From: Methylaequor sp002691245 | Lineage (GTDB): Bacteria > Pseudomonadota > Alphaproteobacteria > Methylaequorales > Methylaequoraceae | Direction: 5' to 3' | Assembly (NCBI GenBank): GCA_002691245.1 | Contig: NZHH01000035.1 | Location: 1 to 63,440 of the forward strand | DNA: 63,440 bases | Shown here: piece by piece, positions 17,043 through 25,939 of the stretch | Position numbering within the stretch: the first letter of the stretch is position 1 | Layout of the letters: each line of letters begins with the position of its first letter | The notes under the pieces: generated by a model | The model's database searches: none | What the model was told of the DNA's origin: nothing | The model's input: the letters and a program-made list of their open reading frames with translations, nothing else | Made by a program: the position numbers and the translations under genes

Positions 17043-18564
17043 GTCAAAATTCTATTTAAAAATTTTTATTGGTGGTTTATTAAGCGGTATTTCAATCTCT
17101 TTTTCTTATTTAATTCCAGTATATTTTATTGGATATTACGTTTTAATCAAAGGTCTTTTTAAAAACCAAGATTATACAACTAGTGGTATATCTGGTTGGT
17201 GCTTTGGAGCTGGGTTTTTTTTGTCTTCAATGCATTGGATAGTTAATCCATTTTTAGTTTATGATGAACACTTTTTCTTAGTACCATTCATTGTTATTTT
17301 ATTCCCAACAGTGATGGCAATATTTTATTTAGTGTCATGCATATTGATCAGATTTTTTCTTAATAAATTTAATAATCATCAACATTTACTTTTTATGACT
17401 GTTTTTGTGATTTCTTTAATGCTATTTTTTTCAGAATATCTTCGGTCTTTTATATTTGGTGGTTTACCATTTAATTTAGCAGGACATATCTGGGTATTTG
17501 ATAACAGGTTAATTAAAATTGTTTCTTTTATTGGTGTTTTTGGGCTTTCAATTTTAACCACATACTGGATTACTTTATTAAGTTTGTTATTGATAAAAAA
17601 AAAATTTAAATATTTTATAATCTCAATTTTTTCATTACCTACTTTGCTTTTTTTTTTCCCAATTTCTGGAGCAACAAATTTATCTAATCAAACTCAAACG
17701 GTATCTTTAAGAATAATTCAACCAAACATACCTCAAAAAGAAAAATGGAGAAAATCTTATTTTGAAAAACATATTGAAAATCTAATAGAGCTCTCAAAAA
17801 AAAAAAACCCTGAAGATGAATTGTTAGTAATTTGGCCAGAAGTGGCTTTAACAGTTTATCTTAATGAACAAAATAATTTGTTAGAATATATAAAAAGCAA
17901 TCTTAATAAAAATACAACTTTAATAACTGGAGGTCTAAGAAGAAACTTTACTGGAAAGAATTTTGAAATTTATAACTCTTTATATGTAATTCAAAATAAT
18001 ACTGTTAATTTTTATGATAAAAGAAGATTGGTCCCATTCGGAGAATTTATTCCATTAAGATCANTNTTTAATTTTNTAAAATTAACNCCAGGNCAGACTG
18101 ACTTCAGTGAAGGAAATAAATCGAATTTTCTNACAATAAGTTTNAATAACAAAATTATTGGATTTGAACCTTCAATTTGTTATGAAGCTATTTTTCAATC
18201 CTTCAATCACAATAAAANTATGCTAATTATAAACATCACTAATGATGCTTGGTTTGGCAACACAACTGGACCAATACAGCATTTAACTGCTTCCATATTT
18301 AGATCTGTAGAAAAGGGTGTGCCACTTGTCAGATCTGCAAATTCAGGAATTTCAACAATTACAGACGCAAATGGGAAAACTCTTGAAAGGATAGAGTTAA
18401 ATGAAAGAGGCATCATTCAGCGAGATATTTTGTTAAGAAAAAACTCTACTTTTTTTGTTGAATATGGAAATAAGACTGTTTTGNTGATGTTNATTTTTAT
18501 TTTTATTGTAAGTTTTTTAATTGATTTAATTATAAAAAAAAGAAAAAGTTTGAAAAATATATAA
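17032..18564 (+). CDS. lnt: Apolipoprotein N-acyltransferase
   Basis: Lnt adds the third acyl chain to the N-terminal cysteine of lipoproteins in the inner membrane. The 510-residue protein has an N-terminal multi-helix membrane part (about residues 1-215) and a nitrilase-like domain with the catalytic triad: glutamate in VIWPEVALT (near residue 267), lysine in YDKRRLVPFGEF (near 330) and cysteine in EPSICYEAIF (near 384). A C-terminal helix re-enters the membrane. Ns cluster at 18063-18220. A predicted lipoprotein hydrolase upstream of 58457 is a possible substrate in this same window. Confidence 0.95.
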   Translation: MLSKSKFYLKIFIGGLLSGISISFSYLIPVYFIGYYVLIKGLFKNQDYTTSGISGWCFGAGFFLSSMHWIVNPFLVYDEHFFLVPFIVILFPTVMAIFYLVSCILIRFFLNKFNNHQHLLFMTVFVISLMLFFSEYLRSFIFGGLPFNLAGHIWVFDNRLIKIVSFIGVFGLSILTTYWITLLSLLLIKKKFKYFIISIFSLPTLLFFFPISGATNLSNQTQTVSLRIIQPNIPQKEKWRKSYFEKHIENLIELSKKKNPEDELLVIWPEVALTVYLNEQNNLLEYIKSNLNKNTTLITGGLRRNFTGKNFEIYNSLYVIQNNTVNFYDKRRLVPFGEFIPLRSXFNFXKLXPXQTDFSEGNKSNFXTISXNNKIIGFEPSICYEAIFQSFNHNKXMLIINITNDAWFGNTTGPIQHLTASIFRSVEKGVPLVRSANSGISTITDANGKTLERIELNERGIIQRDILLRKNSTFFVEYGNKTVLXMXIFIFIVSFLIDLIIKKRKSLKNI

Positions 18565-18587
18565 TTATGAAATACTAATTTCATTTA

Positions 18588-19763
18588 ATGACAGATAATA
18601 AAGACAATTTTATTTTTACAAGTGAATCTGTTTCCGAAGGACACCCAGACAAAATTTGTGATCAAATTTCAGATCTAATAGTAGATATGTATATGGAAGC
18701 AGATAAAAATTCTCGGGTAGCGTGCGAGACTCTTACAACAACTAATAGAGTTATTTTGTCAGGAGAAGTTAAAATCAATGAAAACATTGAAAGTGTAAAT
18801 AATGAAAAAATTNATGGTAGAATTCGAGAAAAGATTAAAGAAATTGGATATGAACAGGATGGTTTTCACTGGCAAGATCTAAAAATTGAAAATTATTTAC
18901 ACAAACAATCTCAAGATATATCTCAAGGAGTCGACTCAGATAAATTTATTGGAGCNGGAGACCAGGGNATAATGTTNGGCTTTGCTTGTTCAGAGACAAA
19001 ATCACTTATGCCGGCGCCNATTTTTTATTCTCATAATATCCTTCGTGCTCTATCAGAATATAGAAGAAACAACGAAACTTTTTTTGGACCTGATTCTAAA
19101 AGCCAAGTTTCAATGGAATACGTTAATGGAAAACCCCAAAGTATTTCATCTATTGTTGTGTCTACGCAACATCTTGCAGATGTAAAAATATCAGAAATTA
19201 GGAGTAAAGTTATTGAAATTGTTGAAAGCTCTATCCCATCCGAGATACTTCCTGAATCAAAACAAATTTTAATAAATCCTACCGGACGGTTTGTTGTTGG
19301 CGGTCCTGACGGAGATACTGGTTTAACTGGTAGAAAAATTATAGTTGATACATATGGTGGATCGGCACCTCATGGAGGAGGTGCATTTTCTGGAAAAGAT
19401 TATACAAAAGTCGATCGATCAGCAGCCTACATAGCAAGATATTTAGCAAAAAATGTTGTAGCAAGTAAGCTGGCAAAAAAATGTTTAATACAGCTTTCAT
19501 ATGCTATTGGGGTTGCTCAACCAATATCAATTTATCTAAAAACTGATAAGGAATCAGAAGTAAACTCAAAAAAAATTATTAAAATTATTAATTCTTATGT
19601 TGATTTATCACCGGAAGGAATTAAAACTTATTTAAAATTAGACAGACCCATTTATCAACCAACTGCAACATATGGCCATTTTGGAAGAGAATTTGATTCG
19701 AACACTGGAAGTTTTTCTTGGGAAAAAACTGACCTAGCAGAAAAAATATCAAATGACTACTAA
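18588..19763 (+). CDS. metK: S-adenosylmethionine synthase
   Basis: MetK makes SAM from methionine and ATP. The 391-residue protein opens with FTSESVSEGHPDKICDQISD (ATP-binding histidine), then GFACSETKSLMPA, GRFVVGGPDGDTGLTGRKIIVDTYGG (the P-loop-like GGxGDxG region, near residue 227) and GGGAFSGKDYTKVDRSAAY. Length and motifs are fully typical. The 23 bases between lnt and metK leave no room for a SAM riboswitch. The product serves TrmB, MiaB, UbiE and the SUMT-like enzyme, all also encoded here. Confidence 0.97.
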   Translation: MTDNKDNFIFTSESVSEGHPDKICDQISDLIVDMYMEADKNSRVACETLTTTNRVILSGEVKINENIESVNNEKIXGRIREKIKEIGYEQDGFHWQDLKIENYLHKQSQDISQGVDSDKFIGXGDQXIMXGFACSETKSLMPAXIFYSHNILRALSEYRRNNETFFGPDSKSQVSMEYVNGKPQSISSIVVSTQHLADVKISEIRSKVIEIVESSIPSEILPESKQILINPTGRFVVGGPDGDTGLTGRKIIVDTYGGSAPHGGGAFSGKDYTKVDRSAAYIARYLAKNVVASKLAKKCLIQLSYAIGVAQPISIYLKTDKESEVNSKKIIKIINSYVDLSPEGIKTYLKLDRPIYQPTATYGHFGREFDSNTGSFSWEKTDLAEKISNDY

Positions 19764-19767
19764 ATAG

Positions 19768-20424
19768 ATGCTACCATTTTATGGAAGAAAGCTCTCCAGA
19801 AATAAAAAAAAATTTAATTATAAAGACCTTGAAAGTTCTCCCTTTTTTTTTGATAAATTGAATTTCAAAGATTTAGAATTAAGGATTAAGGAAAAACCTA
19901 GTTTAGTAAATTTAGAAATTGGTTATGGAACAGGTGATAATATCATACTTCAGTCAGAAGAACGCAAAAAAGAAATTTTTATAGCATGCGATCCTTTTTT
20001 ATCTGGCGCTGTTAAATTAATGAAGAAAATTGAATTATATTCTGCGAAAAATGTATACTTTACAGATTTGGAATTTTGGAATCTATTTAAACTAATAAGA
20101 AATTTAAGATTTAACAAAATTTATGTTTTATTCCCTGATCCATGGCNAAAAAAAAAACATAACAAAAGAAGACTGATTAATAATGAATTTGTAAAAAAAC
20201 TNAAAATCATTACNACTGATNAATCAAAAATATTTATTGCAACNGATGATCAAGATTATTCNAANCAAATTCTTAAGTGTTTTTTAGAAGAAAGATTCTT
20301 TAAGTTATTNGGATTGAATCAAAAAAATTTAAAATTTAATGATGTGGATCTTTTTCCAACAAAATACTATAACAANGCTATAATTGAAAAAAAAAAAATT
20401 AATTTTTTTATNTTTAGAAAATAA
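19768..20424 (+). CDS. trmB: tRNA (guanine-N7-)-methyltransferase
   Basis: TrmB makes m7G46 in tRNA. The 218-residue protein shows NLEIGYGTGDNIILQ (SAM motif I), ACDPFLSGAVKLMKKIE and the family signature YVLFPDPWxKKKHNKRR at about residues 114-130, followed by DDQDY. A run of Ns from 20147 to 20412 blurs the C-terminal third. The start lies 5 bases after metK. In many Alphaproteobacteria rimP would come next; here nusA follows after a 115-base gap. Confidence 0.93.
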   Translation: MLPFYGRKLSRNKKKFNYKDLESSPFFFDKLNFKDLELRIKEKPSLVNLEIGYGTGDNIILQSEERKKEIFIACDPFLSGAVKLMKKIELYSAKNVYFTDLEFWNLFKLIRNLRFNKIYVLFPDPWXKKKHNKRRLINNEFVKKXKIIXTDXSKIFIAXDDQDYXXQILKCFLEERFFKLXGLNQKNLKFNDVDLFPTKYYNXAIIEKKKINFFXFRK

Positions 20425-20525
20425 AAAAAATTTATTAAATTATTTAAGTTTTATTNAAGTATTGGTATGAATATGCTAANCTATTTCAATTTTCNAAACA
20501 TAGTTTAAAATTTTGTAAATTAATT

Positions 20526-20530
20526 GAGGG
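20526..20530 (+). promoter_or_regulatory. Shine-Dalgarno GAGGG supporting the TTG start of nusA
   Basis: GAGGG lies 9 bases before TTG at 20540. No ATG is available nearby in frame before conserved NusA sequence begins, so this site decides the start. The preceding 100 bases (20425-20525) are AT-rich with several Ns; no gene was found there. Confidence 0.65.
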
Positions 20531-20539
20531 TAAAGTAGA

Positions 20540-22060
20540 TTGGAAAAAGAAGATATCAGAGATANTGCTACATTTGACATAATNGATGTTGCAAAGAATA
20601 TAGCCAAGGAAAAAGGCATTGATGAGCTAGAAGTTATCGATGCTATGGAATTAGCCATTGCTAAAGCTGGAAGAACNAAGTATGGATTTGAGCTAGANAT
20701 TAGAGCTCACGTNGATAAAAAAACCGGTAGAATAGGATTGTTTCGCTATCAAGAAATTGTGGAAGACTTAANTGCTTTACCATCTGAAGAGAGAATAAAT
20801 AAAATAAATTTATCTAGTTTAAATAATGAACACAAATCNTTAAANGTTGGCGAACACGTAAAAGAAGAACTACCCCCTCTTGATTTTGGAAGAATTGCAG
20901 TTCAAACAGNTAAACAGGTAATATTCTCTAAAGTTAAAGAAGCAGAAAAAATAATGCAGTTTAACGAGTTTAAAGACAAAGTTGGGGAGATAGTTAATGG
21001 AATTGTTAAGAGAGTTGAGTACGGNAACTTAATTGTAGATTTAGGAAAAGGAGAGGCAATCTTAAGAAGAGAAGAATTNTTAAATAGAGAAATATTCAGA
21101 AGATCTGACAGAATAAGAGCATATATTCATGAAGTTAAACATGATCTTAAAGGCCCACAAATTTTCTTATCTAGAGCNCATAATAATTTTCTAGTAAAGC
21201 TATTCTTTCAGGAAGTTCCAGAAATTTATGACGGAATTATAGAAGTAAAATCAGTTTCGAGAGACCCGGGTAGTAGAGCAAAAATTGCTGTTTACACAAA
21301 AGAGAAAAGCATAGACCCAGTTGGAGCATGCGTGGGTATGCGTGGGAGTAGAGTTCAAGCGGTTGTTAACGAATTACAAGGAGAAAAGATTGACATAGTT
21401 CTATGGTCCGAGGATATAGCAACATTTGTTGTTAATGCTTTAGGACCGGCAGAAGTGGATAAGGTCATAATAGAAGAAGACTTAAAAAAAATAGATGTAA
21501 TTGTTCCAGATGAACAACTTAGCTTGGCAATTGGAAGAAAAGGCCAAAACGTAAGACTTGCAAGCTCACTCTCTGGATGGAGCATAGATATACTTACAAC
21601 CTCTCAGGAATCCGATCGTAGAAATGAAGAGTTTAAAAATTTATCACAGAAATTTATTAGTCAATTAGATGTTGATGAAGTCATAGCACATCTTTTAGTT
21701 ACCGAAGGTTTTTCCACAATAGATGAGGTTGCATTGGTTTCTTTGGAAGAACTTACCTCAATTGAAGGTTTTGATGAAAATTTATCAAAAGAATTGATTG
21801 AGAGAGCAAAAGCTTGTGTCGAAAAAATAAGAATCGAAAATTTGTCCAAACTAAAAGAATCTGGTTTTGATGATTATTTACTTAATAACCATTTTTTCAA
21901 TACTAATCAATTAATGAAATTGAATGAAAATCAAATAAAAACTAGAGATCAACTTGCAGATTTGTCTAATTCTGAACTTATAGAAATTTTTAGAGAAATG
22001 GATAAAGAGAAAGCTGACGAAATAATTATGGACTCAAGAAAGCATTGGTTTAAAAGTTAA
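20540..22060 (+). CDS. nusA: Transcription termination/antitermination factor NusA
   Basis: NusA binds RNA polymerase and nascent RNA to modulate pausing, termination and antitermination. The 506-residue protein has the N-terminal polymerase-binding domain, an S1 domain (VGEIVNGIVKRVEYGNLIVDLG, about residues 150-205), two KH domains (DPVGACVGMRGSRVQAVVNELQGEKIDIV and DEQLSLAIGRKGQNVRLASSLSGWSIDI) and two C-terminal AR/HhH repeats. Start is TTG. infB follows after 6 bases; the ylxR gene often present between them is missing. Confidence 0.95.
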   Translation: MEKEDIRDXATFDIXDVAKNIAKEKGIDELEVIDAMELAIAKAGRXKYGFELXIRAHXDKKTGRIGLFRYQEIVEDLXALPSEERINKINLSSLNNEHKXLXVGEHVKEELPPLDFGRIAVQTXKQVIFSKVKEAEKIMQFNEFKDKVGEIVNGIVKRVEYXNLIVDLGKGEAILRREEXLNREIFRRSDRIRAYIHEVKHDLKGPQIFLSRXHNNFLVKLFFQEVPEIYDGIIEVKSVSRDPGSRAKIAVYTKEKSIDPVGACVGMRGSRVQAVVNELQGEKIDIVLWSEDIATFVVNALGPAEVDKVIIEEDLKKIDVIVPDEQLSLAIGRKGQNVRLASSLSGWSIDILTTSQESDRRNEEFKNLSQKFISQLDVDEVIAHLLVTEGFSTIDEVALVSLEELTSIEGFDENLSKELIERAKACVEKIRIENLSKLKESGFDDYLLNNHFFNTNQLMKLNENQIKTRDQLADLSNSELIEIFREMDKEKADEIIMDSRKHWFKS

Positions 22061-22066
22061 GAATAA

Positions 22067-24394
22067 ATGGAAGAAGATAAGAATAAAAAGCCGAATTCAA
22101 CAGGTAGGCTTCAATTAAAAAAAACTATCAATGCTGGTCAGATAAAGCAAAGCTTTTCTCATGGAAGAAGTAGATCCGTTTCAGTAGAAGTGAAAAAGAG
22201 GAGATCTTTGACTGGTTTTTCAAAAAATGAAATAATAGAACAACCCAAATCAACAGATTCCAAACTTGAGGGGAGCATTACAGGGGTAAGTAAAGCTAAG
22301 CCTGATGAATCAAAAATTGATAATGTCGAAGTTAGTAAAACCGGAGAAGAAGACAAGAAAACACCTAAAAAAACTGTTGCAAAAAACTTTAACGACCCTG
22401 CTATATCTTTAGAGCAAAAAACTTCTGAAACTGAAAGGCCAAAACAACCAAAGTTTATTAAGTCTCCTAAAAGTTTTGAAAATAGAAGACAAGGCAAACT
22501 AACTATATCTCAAGCACTTGACGATGATAATGAAAAAGTAAGGTCTTTAGCTGCAATAAAAAGAGCACGAGAAAAAGCTAAACTTAGAAGTGTCTCGAAC
22601 ATAGACAATAAAGATAGCTTTGATTCCAGAGAAAAAAAAAAAAGAGAAATTATTATTCCAGATGTAATTGCCGTTAATGAATTAGCCTCCAGACTTGCTG
22701 AAAAGTCATCAAATTTAATTAAAGAATTAATGAAGCTTGGTGTTATGGCCACTATTAACCAGACCATTGACGGAGACACTGCAGAACTTTTAGTAATTGA
22801 ATTTGGCCATATTCCAAAAAGAGTAAGTGAGTCAGATGTAGAAGTTGGATTGGGTGGACCGTCAGATGTGGAGAAAGATCTTATGCCTAGACCACCAGTG
22901 GTAACAGTAATGGGTCACGTAGATCATGGTAAAACATCTTTATTAGATGTTATTAGAGAAAAAAAAGTTGCATTATCTGAAGCTGGAGGCATAACCCAAC
23001 ATATAGGCTCGTATATAGTTGAAGCAAAGAAAGGCCAAATGATAACCTTTATAGATACACCTGGCCATGCTGCGTTTAGCCAGATGAGAGCGAGGGGTTC
23101 TAATATCACAGATGTTATAATATTGGTAGTTGCAGCCGATGACAGTGTAAATGAGCAGACAATCGAAGCAATAAATCATGCTAAAGCATCTGGTTGTCCA
23201 ATCATAGTGGCAATTAATAAGATTGACCTTCCCACTGCAAACCCTCAAAAAGTCGAGACAGACTTGATGAAACATGAAATTATTAATGAAAAAATGGGAG
23301 GACAAAATGTTTTTGTAAATGTTTCAGCAAAAACAAAAGAAGGAATAGAAAATTTATTAGATTCCATATTACTTCAAGCAGAGATACTTGAATTAAAAGC
23401 TAATCCAAATAGAAGTGCAGAGGGTACAGTTATTGAATCTAAGATCGAAAAAGGAAAGGGTACGGTAGTTTCAACATTAATCCAAAACGGTTCATTAAGA
23501 ATTGGTAATATTGCAGTTATTGGGAAAGAATGGGGCAAAGTAAGAGCTATGCATAATGACTCTGGAGAAAAAATTACTACGGCATTACCAAGTTATCCTG
23601 TTGAACTGATAGGACTATCAGGAACTCCAGAATCCGGTGATAAATTAGTAGTTGTTGAAAACGAATCAAGAGCAAGGGAAGTTACTCAATATAGGTCTAG
23701 ACAAAAGCGTATAGAGGACAACTCCTCTATTCAAAAGGTTTCAATTGATCAAATGATCAAGAGTGCCTCACTTGAAAATAAAAAAACAATTTCAATAATT
23801 GTAAAGGCAGATGTTCATGGGTCAAAAGAAGCAATTGAACAGAGTTTAAATAAAATGAACTCTGACAATATTGATATAAAAATAATTCATACTGCAGTTG
23901 GCGAAATTAATGAATCTGATGTGACTTTAGCAATTGCTTCTCAAGCAAAAATTTTTGGATTTAATGTTAAAGCCAATTCTCAAGCTAAAACATTATCTAA
24001 AAGAGAGGGTATATCAATAAAATATTTTTCAATAATCTACGAGGTTATTGATGAAGCTCAAAAAATTATAGATGGTCTAGATGAAGATAAAATTATTGAA
24101 ACTTTGATAGGAAAAGCAACCGTAAAACAGGTGTTTGAATTATCAGATTCGAATAAGGTTGCTGGTTGTATAATAGAGGAAGGAAAAGTTACATCAAAAT
24201 CAATAGCTAAAATTATAAGAAATGAAAAACAAGTTCATGAATGTGAGATCCAGAGTCTTAGAAGAGAAAAGAATCAAGTTAAAGAAGTTTTAAATGGTCT
24301 TGAATGTGGAATAGTTCTTTTAAAATTTAACGATGTCATTATGGATGATAGATTAGAGTTTTATTTAAGAGAGAAAGATGAAAAAAAACCTTAG
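22067..24394 (+). CDS. infB: Translation initiation factor IF-2
   Basis: IF-2 is a GTPase delivering fMet-tRNA to the 30S subunit. The 775-residue protein has a charged, low-complexity N-terminal region to about residue 190, the IF2_N domain, then the G domain: GHVDHGKTSLLD (G1), DTPGHAAF (G3), NKIDL (G4) and SAK (G5) at about residues 282-425. Domains II to IV follow with the C-terminal fMet-tRNA-binding part (VGEINESDVTLAIAS). An A12 run near 22632-22643 stays in frame, unlike those in miaB and recF. It overlaps rbfA by 17 bases. Confidence 0.97.
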   Translation: MEEDKNKKPNSTGRLQLKKTINAGQIKQSFSHGRSRSVSVEVKKRRSLTGFSKNEIIEQPKSTDSKLEGSITGVSKAKPDESKIDNVEVSKTGEEDKKTPKKTVAKNFNDPAISLEQKTSETERPKQPKFIKSPKSFENRRQGKLTISQALDDDNEKVRSLAAIKRAREKAKLRSVSNIDNKDSFDSREKKKREIIIPDVIAVNELASRLAEKSSNLIKELMKLGVMATINQTIDGDTAELLVIEFGHIPKRVSESDVEVGLGGPSDVEKDLMPRPPVVTVMGHVDHGKTSLLDVIREKKVALSEAGGITQHIGSYIVEAKKGQMITFIDTPGHAAFSQMRARGSNITDVIILVVAADDSVNEQTIEAINHAKASGCPIIVAINKIDLPTANPQKVETDLMKHEIINEKMGGQNVFVNVSAKTKEGIENLLDSILLQAEILELKANPNRSAEGTVIESKIEKGKGTVVSTLIQNGSLRIGNIAVIGKEWGKVRAMHNDSGEKITTALPSYPVELIGLSGTPESGDKLVVVENESRAREVTQYRSRQKRIEDNSSIQKVSIDQMIKSASLENKKTISIIVKADVHGSKEAIEQSLNKMNSDNIDIKIIHTAVGEINESDVTLAIASQAKIFGFNVKANSQAKTLSKREGISIKYFSIIYEVIDEAQKIIDGLDEDKIIETLIGKATVKQVFELSDSNKVAGCIIEEGKVTSKSIAKIIRNEKQVHECEIQSLRREKNQVKEVLNGLECGIVLLKFNDVIMDDRLEFYLREKDEKKP

Positions 24395-24737
24395 TTTAGA
24401 AAAAATTAAGGAAGAAAGAAAACAATCAAGAATCGACAAAATTTCTTCGTTAATCAAGAAATCTATTGCTGAAGTTTTTTTAACCCAAGATTTACATGAT
24501 TCTAACGGAAAAAGAATGTTTATTTCTGTCTCTCATGTCTTTTTATCTGGAGATGGCAAGACGGCAACCGTTTACATTGATATACTAAATAAAAGCCGTC
24601 AGGATGAGGATGATCAGATTTACAAAATAATTGAAGAAAATTCGGTAAAAATTAAAAGAGAATTTTCTAGTAAAATTGAGCTTCGATATACGCCGAGACT
24701 TAGGTTTGAAATTTTAAAAAAAGATAATGATAAATAA
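24378..24737 (+). CDS. rbfA: Ribosome-binding factor A
   Basis: This 119-residue KH-like 30S maturation factor is needed for 16S 5'-end processing and cold growth. It carries SRIDKISSLIKKSIAEVF at the start, VSHVFLSGDGKTATVYIDIL in the middle and LRYTPRLRFEILKKDN at the end, the three standard blocks of RbfA. It overlaps infB (17 bases) and truB (11 bases), consistent with coupled translation. Confidence 0.95.
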   Translation: MKKNLSLEKIKEERKQSRIDKISSLIKKSIAEVFLTQDLHDSNGKRMFISVSHVFLSGDGKTATVYIDILNKSRQDEDDQIYKIIEENSVKIKREFSSKIELRYTPRLRFEILKKDNDK

Positions 24738-25632
24738 AAACATAAGTGGTTGGATTCTCATTGATAAGCCTATTGGAGTGACTTCAAATTATGTTCTCCA
24801 AAAGATAAAAAAAATTTTTAAAAATAAAAAAGCTGGCTATGTCGGAACGCTAGACCCGCTTGCATCTGGTTTTCTTCCAGTGGCAATAGGAAAAGCAACA
24901 AAAGTTATAAGTTATATAGAAAATGTAAATAAAAAGTATGTGTTTGTTGTTCAGTGGGGAATTAAAACTGAAACAGGAGACTCTGAAGGTAAAATTATTC
25001 AAACAAAACAAAAATATCCTAATGAAAAAGAAATTAAAGATTCATTAAAGTATTTTGTTGGTCAAATAGAACAAAGACCACCGAGGTTTTCATCAGTTAA
25101 AATTAATGGATCGAGAGCATATGAACTTGCACGGAAAAATATTCAATTTAAAACTAAAACTAGGAAAGTAACAATAGATGAATTTGAATTATTAAAAAAA
25201 ATTTCAAAAAACAAAGCTTTATTTTATGTTGAATGTAGTTCAGGAACATACGTAAGAAGTTTAGCGGAAAGTATTGCTCAATCATTGGGAACGCTAGGAA
25301 CATTGACAGAATTGAGAAGAATAGGTTTTAGTGATTGTAATAAAAAACTTATTTCACTAGATTATTTATTGAGTATAGTGCATAGTGATGACCTAATTAG
25401 TCTTGTGCATCCAATTGATGTTGTTTTTGGATTTAAAAACTATATCAATCTAGATCATAAGCAAATGAAGAAAGTTTTAACTGGTAATTGCATTAAAATG
25501 AGTCAAGAATTTATGAGGTTTAATATGAAAGAAGACATTGTTTTTGCAAAGTATGAAAGCGAATTAGTTGCCATTGGTTCTTATGAAAATAAAAGTTTTC
25601 AACCAAAAAAACTATTGATCTCTCATGTATAA
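24727..25632 (+). CDS. truB: tRNA pseudouridine(55) synthase TruB
   Basis: TruB makes pseudouridine 55 in the T-loop of tRNAs. The 301-residue protein has the N-terminal SGWILIDKPIGVTSN, the catalytic GYVGTLDPLASGFLPVAIGKATK (aspartate near residue 44), RPPRFSSVKINGSRAYELAR and SGTYVRSLAESIAQSLG. The order rbfA-truB-rpsO is conserved. Length is typical. Confidence 0.96.
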   Translation: MINKNISGWILIDKPIGVTSNYVLQKIKKIFKNKKAGYVGTLDPLASGFLPVAIGKATKVISYIENVNKKYVFVVQWGIKTETGDSEGKIIQTKQKYPNEKEIKDSLKYFVGQIEQRPPRFSSVKINGSRAYELARKNIQFKTKTRKVTIDEFELLKKISKNKALFYVECSSGTYVRSLAESIAQSLGTLGTLTELRRIGFSDCNKKLISLDYLLSIVHSDDLISLVHPIDVVFGFKNYINLDHKQMKKVLTGNCIKMSQEFMRFNMKEDIVFAKYESELVAIGSYENKSFQPKKLLISHV

Positions 25633-25674
25633 AATAGGTTATTAAAATTTTTTAAAAACGATCAGGAAATTTAA

Positions 25675-25920
25675 ATGGATAAAACTTCAAATAATCAGAA
25701 CGAAAAGCAAAATGTTGGGAGTAGTGAAAACCAAATTTCAATCTTTTCAAAAAGAATAAAGAATTTAACGGAACATCTAAAATCTAACAAAAAAGATCAT
25801 AATACTAGAAGAGGTTTGATGAAGCTTGTAGGAAAAAGAAAAAAACTCTTGAGTTATCTCAAAAGTAAAAGTAATGAAAGATACGAGTCAATCATAAAGT
25901 CTCTAGGTCTAAGGCGTTAG
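25675..25920 (+). CDS. rpsO: 30S ribosomal protein S15 with shortened N-terminus
   Basis: S15 binds the central domain of 16S rRNA and bridges to 23S rRNA. The 81-residue protein keeps the core (GSSENQISIFSKRIKNLTEHLKSN, KKDHNTRRGLMKLVGKRKKLLSYLKS, SIIKSLGLRR), but the segment before GSSENQ is about 8 residues shorter than the usual 89-residue S15 and is asparagine/glutamine-rich. The start is firm: an in-frame TAA immediately precedes the ATG at 25675, and AGGA lies 8 bases upstream. pnp follows, a near-universal rpsO-pnp pair that is usually autoregulated. Confidence 0.95.
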   Translation: MDKTSNNQNEKQNVGSSENQISIFSKRIKNLTEHLKSNKKDHNTRRGLMKLVGKRKKLLSYLKSKSNERYESIIKSLGLRR

Positions 25921-25927
25921 ACAAACT

Positions 25928-25933
25928 AAGGAG
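25928..25933 (+). promoter_or_regulatory. Strong Shine-Dalgarno (AAGGAG) of pnp
   Basis: AAGGAG lies 6 bases before the pnp ATG at 25940. It is one of the few near-perfect ribosome-binding sites in this AT-rich window, where most genes rely on overlap coupling, and it implies high independent translation of pnp. Confidence 0.75.
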
Positions 25934-25939
25934 ATAAAA

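Noticed and set aside
18565..18587. SAM riboswitch ahead of metK
   Set aside because: Only 23 bases separate lnt and metK, too short for any known SAM riboswitch.
22973..23305. Open minus-strand frame of 110 codons within infB
   Set aside because: It is antisense to the conserved IF-2 G domain, without family similarity or a ribosome-binding site; a shadow frame.
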